This document shows, piece after piece, positions 48,441 to 58,200 of a DNA stretch of 64,000 bases (positions within the stretch are counted from its first letter, which is position 1; every line of letters starts with the position of its first letter). This stretch comes from Closterium sp. NIES-65 (Eukaryota > Streptophyta > Zygnematophyceae > Desmidiales > Closteriaceae), in assembly GCA_948144175.1 (NCBI GenBank), contig CANXME010000853.1, positions 372,001-436,000 of the forward strand, given 5' to 3'. The translations under genes and the position numbers were made by a program. Below the pieces are notes generated by a model. That model did no database searches. It saw only the letters and a program-made list of their open reading frames with translations, and had not been told where the DNA came from.

Positions 48441-48712
48441 GCATTTTCACACAAACGACTTTTCAGGATTTGCTTTCTTCGTACCTGTCAAAGAAGCGCT
48501 ACGGTCGCCTGCTTGCTACCTTCATTAATGCTGCTGACGCCAACTTCGTCTGGTGCCAGTCGGTGGATCACAAGTGTCTGGATATGGCTATCAGTACGCT
48601 ACGCTGGCAGTACCAAAGAACGTGCCACTAACCCGGGTCTTATTGAGGTGCTGTTCAGGGGAGATCCGGCTGATATCTCTTCGGAAATGATAAGGAAGGC
48701 GCTGGTTGATGT

Positions 48713-48847
48713 TGTTAAGAACTGAGGAATGAAGAAGAGAGGAGGGGTTGCACTAGCAGCAGTTGGCATACATATAGGAAACCCTAATTGGGTTGTTCTC
48801 TCTATAGAGTACCCCACTGCAGGCTAGACAATTATAACATTCTGACA
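48713..48847 (-). repeat. 3' LTR of L
   Basis: 135 bp. In sense it starts TGTCAGAATGTTATAATTG. Confidence 0.9.
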
Positions 48848-50277
48848 CACCCCCATAGCCAAAGTGGGGTGTAATCAGCACAATGAGCAAGCAGGCATAG
48901 AGTAGGAGTTCACAATAGCGAGCAAAGCTAGAGTTAATCACAGCGGGCAAGTGAGGAGGAGGAGGAATTGTGGAGGCAGAGAAGATGGGAGGCAGCAACT
49001 GAAGCTGCAGAGGCACGGGCACAAGAGCGGCTGACTCAGTGGCTACCGAAGCAAGGGCGACGGACTACTGGAGTAACTAGCTCCGCGGCTATAGACGAGC
49101 AGCAGGAGCAACGGACCCACTGGCGTCTGGTGCAACAAGCTCACTGGCTACCGAAGCAAGGGTGACGGACTATAGGCGCTGCAGGCGACACGACAGCTAC
49201 CTTCACACAACCTCCTCCAGCTGCCCCACACCCTCGACACACACCCCCTGCTCAAACCCTAGTTCCACTCCCACAGCACCCCCCTTTCACACACCCCTTG
49301 CTGCACCCTAGGTTCACTCGCACCCCACCCCCTAGCACCACTCCGTCGACTCCCACACACTCACCCCCCTCAGCGGCAGCTGCAGCAGTGGGAGGCAGAG
49401 GAGGAGGAGGAGGAGCAGGGGAGACCACACACCCGCCACCCCCTACTCGCCACCCCTAGACCCTAACACAGGGCAGGGCGGGACGGCGGGTAGGGAGGTT
49501 ACGGGGGGGGGGGAGGGGGGGCCGACGCGCGGCCTCCCAGGGCGCCAAAACAGGCGGCAGAAGGGGCGACGCTCGCCCCCCCCCCCCCCCCCCCCCCCCC
49601 CCGTAGGTCGCGGCCCCCTCAGGTCGCCTCGACAGGCGACGGGAAAAGAGGGGGGGGGGGGGCGGTGCACGGGCCCCCGGTGCGCCGCGACAGGCGACGG
49701 AGCATGGCCGGGGCGGGTCCGGGGCAGGGTCGAGGCAGGGCCGAAAGGGGCGGCGACGGGGCCGCAAGTGGCGGCGACGGGGCCGCTGGAGGCGGCGACA
49801 GGGCCGATAGGGGCGGCGACGGGGCTGCTAGGGGCGGCGTCGGGGCCGCTGGTGGCGGCGACGGGGCCGATAGGGGCGACGTCGGGGCCGCGAGGGGCTT
49901 GGAAGGGCGGCGACGGGCCGCTAGGGGCGGCAACGGGGCCGCGAAGGGGTCGCGAGGGGCCTGAAAGGTCGGCGACAGGGCCGCTAGGGGCGGCGACGGG
50001 GCCGCGAAGGGGCCGCGAGGGGCCTGGAAGGGCGGCAACTGGGCCGCTAGGGGCGGCGACGGGGCCGCGAAGGGGCCTCGAGGGGCCGAGAAGGGCGGCG
50101 ACGGGGCCGCTAGGGGTGGCGACGGGGCCGCTAAGGGTCGCGCGAGGGGCCGTGAGAGGGGCCTCTAGGAGGGGAAGAAAAAGGTCCGTCGCACGCCACG
50201 GGGCGTGCAACACACAGAGTAGCAGCGGAAGCAGTTAGGTGAGCCCACAGGCCAGGAGCGTAGATGCTCTGATAGCA

Positions 50278-50412
50278 TGTGAAGAAATGAGGAATGAAGA
50301 AGAGAGGAGGGGTTGCACTAGCAGCAGTTGGCATACATATAGGAAACCCTAATTGGGTTGTACTCGCTATAGAGTACCCCACTGCAGGCTAGACAATTAT
50401 AACATTCTGACA
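50278..50412 (-). repeat. 5' LTR of L
   Basis: 135 bp, 97% identical to the left copy, followed by GATGT. Confidence 0.9.
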
Positions 50413-51204
50413 GATGTCGCTTTGGAGAAGCGTGGTCGCAGTGCTTTTGCCAAGGGTCTGGCTTTTCATCGGGTGCAGAACCCGGTTAACGGAATGAACA
50501 CGGACAAGATCAAAGGTCTGGTGTCGACTCACGAGGGTGACTTGTACCGCTGGCGTCATGTGTTGGAAGTCACACCTGGGAGGTTTTTGATGGTGCACTA
50601 CCCTGAGCTCACCTGCTCTCTCTGTAACGGACAGCATGCGTCAAAGAACCATGATGCTTATGTGTGTGACTGGAAGGAGAACATCAGCAAGTGGAATCTC
50701 ACGCTGAAGCGGGTTCACGAGCTCAACGGTACAGAGATAGCCTTTTTTTGCTCTGTCATTACTACTGCTGTTTCTCTCAACTTACTGTTTGCTAACAATG
50801 ATTTTGTGCGCTCGACACACAGCTGCCTCGCTGAAAGCCGCAGGTGTAGTCAAGGACATCCTCCTGGATCCGGCTATTGCGCTTATCTCAACAGGAGGGT
50901 CGAAGGAGACTTTGGTATGCGTGCAGACTGTGTCCAAGAAGGCCCGTGTCACGACCTTCGACGTCGCATATGAAGTCCTTCAAGCATTTCTCGGGCCTGA
51001 ACAAAGACGGGCTGCGACACGCAACAGCAGGGGTGCAACTAACCTGTTAGCAATCAAGAAGGAGTTCGGAGTTTAAATGCTGTGATGGTCTGTGCATCGA
51101 CAGTAGTGGTAGAGGGGTGGCTAGTATCAGCGGCTCACCTGCTCTAGTAGTTGTTTGTATCTTTACAGCCCGTGGATGCGAGGGGACTTCTCAGTCATTG
51201 ATCA

Positions 51205-51960
51205 ATGGATAAGGCCCACATGGTCACTTTTTGGGAGTTCAACATCAACGGACTCGGAGGCAGGGAAACACAAAAGAAGTGTAGAAAATGGATGAGAGAG
51301 AGAACAGACGTGACAATAATCACAGACACCAGGATACAGGCAGACCATAATTTCTGGACACAAATAAATCCGAGTGTAGTTGCAGTGTACGGGTCAGACC
51401 CTGACCAGTCGACGGGGGGGGGGGGGGGGGGGGGGGTTGCTATAGTGAGCTTCATACCTGGATTTGTGCCCGCAGACGGTTTCACTCATGAGTCTAGCAG
51501 GCTCCTAGCGGTGGTTGTCCATTGGGGTGGTTTGGAGATATTGCTGGTGGCAGCATATATCCCGGCGCGGGCGGTCAATAGGAGCAGCTTCTACAGAGAT
51601 AGCCTGAGGCCATTATTGCAGTCCTTGCCGGCGATCCCGAACGTTATGGTGATGGGAGATTTGAACGTTGTCGAGGATCCAGACCTGGACCGCACCTCTC
51701 AGTCCGGCTCTTCTGCGGAGAATCAACGGCTTCTGAGCTGCTAGGGGAACACGGACCCGAGGGATGCTTTCAGGCACATGCATCCGGAAAAAAGGGAATA
51801 TACTTTTTTTTCGCGAAAGCAACAAGGTCCAGCTCAAGGATCGACAGAGCACTGATAACACAACCACTACTGAGCAAACTGGTGGACACAAAGCATGTGG
51901 CGATCACGAACGGGATGACTGATCACTGGAACGGGATAGGAGTGATGCTGGAATCAGCGG
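51205..51960 (+). pseudogene. LINE ORF2, APE-type endonuclease
   Basis: Starts MDKAHMVTFWEFNINGLGG, 129 bp after ORF1. NINGLGG holds the metal-binding Asn, and TDTRIQ stands where the family has an ETR/E-type motif (Asp for Glu). VMGDLNVVED gives GDxN, and SRIDRALI...TDHW gives the C-terminal Asp/His pair. The endonuclease nicks target DNA to prime reverse transcription. A run of about 20 G near 51414-51436 codes a glycine stretch and may be unstable. A stop follows GDLN text at 51744, and the last motifs are in another frame. Confidence 0.8.
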
Positions 51961-53445
51961 ATGCAGTCATGAACGGGCCGGGCATCTGGAGGTTCCGAGC
52001 AGCACAGGCGAAAAAGAAGGGGGCCAGGAAGATAATTAAAAGGATTATCGAAGGATCAGCAGGGTCAGTTGACAAGCTGCTGGAGAGACTAATTGCGTGT
52101 CTGAAGGCATACTCGAGAGAAGAGAGGAAGCGGGAGAAGGCAACCAGGGACCACCTCACCAGGGAGGTTGAGCGGCTCAGAACTTGGGTGCCACGCTATC
52201 CGCACTGCCAAAGGACGGGGGGAGTTCTGGTCCGGAAAGAGGAACTACTTGAGGCGTACGAGAAGAGTCACAAAGAAAAACTGCAGGCTTGGGCAGGCAT
52301 TGAATCGGAGCTGGATGGGGAGGTTGCTTCGGGTACCCTGTCGGCGCAAGTCAAAACCAAAAAGGCAAAAACAGCAATCTGTGAAGTGTCAAGGAACGGG
52401 GTTACCCTCTCAGGGGTGAAAGGGGTCCTCTCGGCGGCAACGGACTTCTTCTGGGAGGCTTTCGGTTGTACGGGTGGAGAATCGGTGTTCGCCACAGTCG
52501 GCCATCGAATGGAGCGGCAGCTGGGGGAAGAGAGCAGGAAGATGTTGAGCGCACCTTGGACGGAGGAGGAAGTATGGAAGGCGGTACGAGAGCTTGCTTT
52601 GGGGAAGTCACCAGGAGCAGACGGACTACCAAAGGAGCTCTTCAATAGCAACTAGGACCTGATGGGGCCAGTGCTAATGGATCTGGTGAAGAGACACAAG
52701 GGGAGAGGAGCTACCGCAAAGCGTCTCAACAGCGGTGACCATTCTGCTGCATTAAAAAGGGGAGAAAGGAGACCTAGGGAGATTATCGGCTGATAACGCT
52801 CCTGAGCACGGTGTACAAGATCGTGGCGAAATTAATAGCGAGCAGGCTCAAAATGGTGCTACATGAGGTCATTTTGGAGGGCCAGTACGGTTTCATACGT
52901 GAACGGCGGCTGGCGGAAGTGGTGTCAATGGTAGCAGACGCAATCGAAGCAGGAGCCAATGGGAAAGAGGACTGGTACCTGTTGATGGTTGACTTTCAAA
53001 AGGCGTTTGACTCAATCTTGCGTACCTTTTCAATACGATGCGGAAGCTGGGCTTGCCGGAGGAGTTTGTACTCTGGACGGAGGGGCTGCACAAAGAGGCA
53101 GGAACAAGCTTGCACATCAACGGTGGATCCATTGTGTCAAGAGATCAATCGAAAGAAGCTGGGGGTCGGGAAGAGAGGAGTGGGTAAGTTGGCGTATCTG
53201 GGCTACGCCGACAACACCTCTCTCGTGCTGCACGGTGCGGAGCAGCTGGAAGCAGAGGCGAAGGTGTTGTCAAGTTTCGGTAAGGAGTCGTGGCTGAAAG
53301 TGAACGAAGGAAAAACAGTGGTTTTCCCCCTGGGGAAAAACCGGGGGAAGCTGGCACCATAGAATCAGCAGTATAAATGGGCAGACAGAGGCGAGCCTGA
53401 GCGACTGCTGGGGATTTGGATTACACCCAATGGAGACCCGACTCT
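51882..53445 (+). pseudogene. LINE ORF2, linker and reverse transcriptase
   Basis: A lysine-rich linker (KKKGARKIIKRIIEG...KREKATRDHL) leads to ALGKSPGADGLPKELF (RT block 1). Next come a block with LL..KGEK.DLG, VYKIVAKLIASRLKMVL, GQYGFIRERR, LMVDFQKAFDS and LGYADNTSLVLHG, then WLKVNEGKTVVFPLG and LLGIWITPNG. The catalytic YADD is read as YADN, which should abolish activity. Stops and shifts occur after ELFNSN and in the region 53020-53150. RT type fits plant-like LINEs. Q interrupts the frame at 53446. Confidence 0.85.
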
Positions 53446-53740
53446 TGTCAGTAGATCTGCACTGTGGATGCCCGATTGATCCTGGAGAGGGTTACAGGCA
53501 CGTTCGCCTGGGGGGTTATGGGCGCACTGACCCGCTATTGAAACAAGCCCTTTTATCCCAATGGTATAGTGGTTGGGATTCTGACATGGTATCAGAGCGG
53601 TCTCGGGTTCGATTCCCGGTGTATGCACATGTAGGCCTTTGCCGCTGTGCTTAGTCCTGAGCCTCCCAGTGTGGGGGGGTGTCAGTGGATCTGCACTGTG
53701 GATGCCCGATTGATCCTCGAGAGGGTTACAGGCACGTTCG
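53446..53740 (+). mobile_element. Miniature LTR element Q with tRNA-like promoter
   Basis: A 141-bp repeat (53446-53586, TGTCAGTAGATCTGC...ATTCTGACA) is followed by a primer site TGGTATCAGAGCGG, a 93-bp interior, a G-run purine tract (GTGTGGGGGGG) and the first 61 bp of a second copy (53680-53740), differing at 2 positions. That is TRIM architecture, under 300 bp in all. A box-like and B box-like sequences of a tRNA gene span the repeat/primer-site junction. No flanking duplication is visible, and the second repeat is incomplete. Inserted in LINE RT. A relative forms part of F. Confidence 0.75.
53562..53617 (+). promoter_or_regulatory. tRNA-like A box and B box in Q (candidate pol III promoter)
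   Basis: TGGTATAGTGGTT (53562-53574) resembles the A-box/D-arm text of tRNA-Asp, and GGGTTCGATTCCC (53605-53617) is a canonical B box/T-arm with perfect GGG/CCC stem and TTCGATT loop. Spacing is 44 bp start to start, normal for a tRNA gene. The part between them holds the repeat end CTGACA and the primer site. No transcript data are available. Confidence 0.5.
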
Positions 53741-54533
53741 GGAAACAGAAAGGGACGGAAGTGCTGCTGGGCATGCGCATGGGTGACTTGATACAAGAGT
53801 CAGCGGACGGGGCGTGCAGCCTCAAGGGAGTGGGTATACTGGCGAGGGAGCTAGGAAGCAAGGAAAAGGCAAAATGGGCATTGAAGGCTTTCAACGCGGC
53901 ACCCCAAAGCAGGAGAAAGTTGGTGCTCAAGAAGCTGACAAGTGAGGAGGTGGTAGCCACGGTAAAGCTATTACGGACGCAGAATAGTGCTACCGGAAAA
54001 TACATCTACTGGCAAATCGAGGGAGCGAAGGAAGACAAGGTGGTATGGAGGCTTTGTGACGTGGGAGTCGGCGGCCGCTACACGCCGTGCACGGGGAATC
54101 TGACGGTGGATTTCGGACTCCGACATGGAGTGCCGATGGTCACGGAGGGTGGCGTGTTTTTGGGGGCCATGGGATAGGTACGAACTAAGCTGCTGCTATC
54201 AGGGGTGTGCAAAGGGGGAGAGATGCTTCCGCTGAGGGAAATTAGGAAGGCGTTAGCAAGCTTGGCTGGCGCGCAGGAAAATAAGAGGAGATGGTAAGGG
54301 CAAAGGAGAGAGATTGAATGGAACAGGGTCATCAACCACAGGGTCTCACTTGCCACTCCCCGTCGGGCACGTGAAATCCTTCTGTGACTTCACTGTAGAA
54401 ACCTGCAGGTGGGCTGGAAACCTTTCTTCATGGGGGTGGTCTGCCCACACTACCGAGGGGAAGAAACACCAGAACACTGCCTTCTCGGCTGCCAGGCAGT
54501 GCAGGAGGTGGTGGGCCTTCTGAGAAGGGGTTT
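53741..54533 (+). pseudogene. LINE ORF2, post-RT region with zinc motif
   Basis: LLGMRMGDLIQESADGACSL...KKLTSEEVVATVKLLRTQ, WQIEGAKEDKVVWRL, then after several shifts VGWKPFFMGVVCPHYRGEETPEHCLLGCQAVQEVVGLLRRG. The C-P-H...ETPEHC...C pattern is the zinc-binding region found after RT in many plant-type LINEs. The frame stops where P is inserted at GGTTT and reads on at 62876. Confidence 0.8.
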
Positions 54534-54867
54534 TGTTGGTGCAACCCTACGGTTTGCACACGGCTTGTTGTCCGTGTGCGTGCATGTGTGTGTGTATGGA
54601 ATGGTATGAGGGCATGGGATAATATATATTTCATGCTTATAATTGTGTGTGAATGTTGAGTCATGATGTCGAGTGTGTGTGTCGAGTCAATAGCGAGTTA
54701 TCGCTAGACGCGTGTTACGGGGTCGTTTGTGTCTCGCGCGCGGTTTCTATTTTTGTCGTGCGCGGTTTCTATTTTGTCCTGTGTCGAACGTTTGGTGTGT
54801 CGCAGGTTTGTGCAGCAGACCCATCAAGAACTCAAGGATGAGTTTGTGATGAAGAGCCCGAGCCTTG

Positions 54868-55005
54868 TGTGAAGATAGGAAAACAGGAAATGAATGAACT
54901 ATGAATGAAAGTGGTACAAATATGAAACCCTAACTGGGTTGTACCCCCTATGGGATACCCCACTACAGCCTACACAGCAGTATAAGCTATAGATATGTTC
55001 TGACA
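54868..55005 (-). repeat. 3' LTR of M
   Basis: 138 bp. In sense it starts TGTCAGAACATATCTATAGC and ends CTATCTTCACA. Identical to 62242-62379. Confidence 0.97.
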
Positions 55006-55017
55006 CACCCCCATAGG
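55006..55017 (-). other. Polypurine tract of M
   Basis: In sense CCTATGGGGGTG directly before the 3' LTR. It primes plus-strand DNA in LTR retrotransposons. The same text precedes the 3' LTRs of A, F, C and N. Confidence 0.85.
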
Positions 55018-55212
55018 CAAAGTGGGGGAGAACAAGGGGTCACAAGACCAGTCAAGCAAGACAAAGCAAAGCTCAGGGTGGATCACAAAGTCACCACACA
55101 GTCCGAGCACAAGAGCAAGGCCAAAGGCCAGTTCACAAGCAAGAGTACAGACATATATATAAAGCTAGACAAGCAAGAGCAGGTATATATATATGTCACA
55201 GTACAAGTGAAG

Positions 55213-58200
55213 TCAAGAGGAGAGCAAGTGAGGCAAGACAGGCACAAGACCCAGCTGGGTGCAGAAGCGCTGATGGTCACAAGGCGCAAGTGCCTTGGTG
55301 AACACATCAGCAGTGTTGGCCTCAGAGGCCACGTACGCAAGTCGCAACTGACCACGCTGCTGCAGCTCACGAGCAAGGAAGTAGCGGAGAGCAATGTGCT
55401 TCGTTCTGTGCTCCAAGCGCTGCTCTCGACACAAGGCCAGCATAGCCTTGTTGTCTACGTACAGCACTGGAGGAGAACGAGGCGGCTCTCCAAGGTCAGT
55501 CAGCAGGTAGGTGAGCCAGCGAAGCTCCTGTGCAGCCATGGCCCCGGCGTAGATCTCAGCCTCACAACTGGAGCCGAGAACCGAAGACGAGCGAGTAGAC
55601 CGCCACGAGACAGAGCCGGAACCAAGGCTGAAGGTGTAACCCTGTGACGACCGCTGCGTAGCCTGGTCGTCAGCCCAAGAAGCGTCCGCGTGGCCGGTAA
55701 GGACCACTGGACTCCGCCCTCCAAGCACTAGCCCCATGCCTGACGTACTGCACAGGTAGCGCAATACCCTCTTCGCTGCAGCCATGTGCTCCGGTCTGTG
55801 TCTCCCAGGAGCAACATAGCGTGCAAGAATGCTCAGAGGGTATGCAAGGTCAGGTCGTGTGCAGGTCATCAGGTACATGAGGCAGCCAACAAGCTCCGCA
55901 TACGGACCACTCGACTCTACGGACTCATCCGAAGGCAGAGCTGAGAGTGAGTGGCGAGTAGGCAGAGGAGTGGCCTGAGGCGAGGAGTACGTGAAGCCGA
56001 AGCGCTGAAGGACCTGCTGCACCATGTGTGACTGAGTCAAGGTAATGGTGCGGCGTGCTCTGTCCCGAGTGATCTGCAAGCCAAGGTAGCTGCGCAGTTC
56101 ACCCAGGTCTGTGCACGTGTGTCTCTTCAACAGCTCGGACTTCACGTAGGCGAGTCCAGCAGTGTCCGCTGTGGCAAAGACCAGGTCGTCGACGTACACG
56201 AGGATGTAGAACGGCGGCAGGGAAGTGTCGGTGCGAAGAAACAGCGACGGGTCAGCAGTAGAAGGAGCAAACCCAAGAGCCGCAAGCGTAGTCCTCAGTG
56301 TGTCGTGCCACTCACGCGGTGCCTGGCGGAGACCGTAGACTGGCCGTCGGAGGCTCCACTGGGTGCCAGGAGGGAAAGTCCCAGTGAAGCCAGGTGGACG
56401 GCGAAGCCAGATCTCCTCGTGCAGGCTACCCTGTAAGAACGCAGTGCTGAAGTCGAGAGAGTGAAGCTCGTAGTCGCGCTGAGCGGCTATGTGCAGCAGC
56501 ACCCGAAGAGTAGTCATCTTCGGGGTGGGAGAGAAGGTCTGAAAGTAGTCAACTCCCTGCCGCTGACTGAAGCCACGAGCAACGTACCGTGCCTTGAAGA
56601 CAGGTGGAGAGCCTGGCGGCCGCTTCACCCTGAAGATCCACATGCCACTGACGATGTTCGCCCCAGGAGGGGGAACCGCGTCAACGTAGGTGCCTGTGGA
56701 CTTCCAGGAAGCCATCTCTGCATCCATAGCTGCCTGCCACTGAGAGGAGTAGGGACCCTCTACGGCCTCCGCGTAAGAACGCGGAGTCGGGATGTCTAGT
56801 GCATCCGGGTCTCCCTCAGGGGCAAGCAGTACAGACGCGAGATGAGGTGAAGCAGCCGCTAGACACTGTAACTCCTCCTGCCTGTCCTCTAGGACGTCCG
56901 TGCCAAGAGCACACTCACCCCCGACGGACGGAGGACAGACAGACGCAGACTCAGCAACAAGACTAGCAGCGTAGTCGAGACGACAGCGAGCAGCAAAGTC
57001 GACTAGCTCAGCGACTAGAGCAGACGCAGCAGTGGACTCAAAAGAGGGGTCAGTGACGACAGTAGCAAGCAGACGCGTGACAGTGGGACTGGCAGCACGA
57101 AGAGAGTCCGACTCAGGGTCCGCAAGCGCAGGAAGAGAGGACTCAGGAGGAGAAGGCAAAGGGGCACGCAGAGGAGCAGTGGACGGACGTAAAGACATCC
57201 GGTGCGTGCCAGGGACAGGAGGAGGACGCTGACGCGAACTGCGACCACTAGCGCGAGCAGCACGAACAGGCGACGCGGGACGAGACGCAGGCTCACGACG
57301 CTCAGCAAGACCTCCAGTAGGACCAGTGTAAGGAGAGGGAGCAGGCAGTGGAGAGGAAGGCTCCAGCAGGGACTGCGACTGGACAGGCGGTGGACCCTCT
57401 ACTGGAGGAGAAAGACCAAGAACCTGCTGAAGGAGCGGAACGAAGTACGGCCGAGGCCGCGCGGCAGCTCCAGACTCAGCAGGGACAGCACCAGCACCCT
57501 CAGCGACAGCACCAGCGCCACCCACACCTCCAGCGGCAGGACCAACAGCAGCAGGCTCAGCACGAACGCCCTCAGCAGCTCCAGCTCCAGGAGGACCTGC
57601 AGGGCCAGCAGCTCCGGGACCGGCTGCACCCGCACCCTCGACGGTCGAAGAAGCTCCAGCTCCAGCTCCAGCAGCACCTCCAGACTCAGCAGCACGCCTC
57701 CAGCGGCGAGCGAACCACTCGCGCAGCTCCTGTGGAGAGAGGGGCTCCCGGCGAGACGCAGCAGCAGGAGAAACCCCAGGCTCAGCAGCTCCAGACGCAG
57801 CACCCCCAGGCTCAGCAGCTCCCAGCTCAGCACCCCCAGGCTCAGCAGCTCCCGACCCAGCACCCCCAGACCCAGTACCTCCAGGCACAGCACCCCCCGG
57901 CTCAGCACCCCCAGGCTCCGCACCCTCCGCAGTAGCACCCTCAGGCCCAGCACCCCCAGCAGTAGCACCCCCAGGCTCAGCACCCCCGCGCACAGCACCC
58001 CCAGAGTCAGCACCCCCAGGCTCAGCACCCGCAGCAGCACCAGAGTCACCAGTAACCTCGACCGGGTCAACGGCGTCTACCTGGGACACACCTGAGGGGG
58101 CAGGTACCTGAGGGGGGAGGGGGTCTACCGGGGGGGGAACCGGCACAAGGAAGTCCGGGGGAGGGGGGAGGGAAGGAGTGCGGTAGGGGAAGAGACGGTA

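Larger units (their letters stand above)
45183..48451 (+). mobile_element. Ty1/copia element G
   Basis: Perfect CAAAC duplications (45178-45182, 48452-48456) in LINE ORF1. A 129-bp 5' LTR (45183-45311) has primer site TGGTATTAGAGC. Leader, gag part, protease and integrase follow; only a trace of the 3' LTR remains at the right end. The leader start CTCCTGGCCTGTGGGCCC is shared with S1, S2 and L. Broken, several breaks, with the second half absent. Same subfamily as D and E. Confidence 0.88.
48713..50412 (-). mobile_element. Short non-autonomous LTR element L
   Basis: LTRs of 135 bp (48713-48847, 50278-50412) differ at 4 positions (3%). GATGT duplications are perfect, in LINE ORF1. Polypurine complement CACCCCCATAGCC is at 48848, and the primer-like site (sense TGCTATCAGAGCATC) is next to the right LTR. 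The interior, about 1.4 kb, has no domain. It shares with S2 the CACCACTCCGTCGACTCCCA block and with G the leader start. It holds two long homopolymer tracts (about 49502 and 49580) and an array of GGCGACGGGGCCGC units (49740-50140). Long frames there are repeat artefacts. Structurally complete for its kind. Confidence 0.9.
45126..51076 (+). pseudogene. LINE ORF1, middle and C-terminal parts (split by G and L)
   Basis: Sequence outside G and L: MDTMKEMLVFWEEKLTK, then QDLLSSYLSKKRYGRLLATFINAADANFVWC, NPGLIEVLFRGDPADISSEM, LEKRGRSAFAKGLAFHRVQN and a knuckle CSLCNGQHASKNHDAYVC. The C-terminal part is KARVTTFDVAYEVLQAFLGPEQRR...KKEFGV, ending at 51076. ORF1 proteins of LINEs bind the element RNA. 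The RNA-binding role is inferred from the cysteine/histidine knuckle and the position before the endonuclease. At least three frame changes are needed to follow it, so it is dead. Confidence 0.7.

Noticed and set aside
53562-53625. A functional tRNA gene
   Set aside because: A- and B-box text is good, but the anticodon arm is replaced by repeat end and primer site and the acceptor stem does not pair. It is better seen as a promoter-like relic in Q.
54653-54867. Possible exon of a host gene interrupted by M
   Set aside because: A short open frame continues across M, but the region lies inside P, which has TG/CA ends and a GGTTT duplication within the LINE. There is no homology or codon signal for a host gene.
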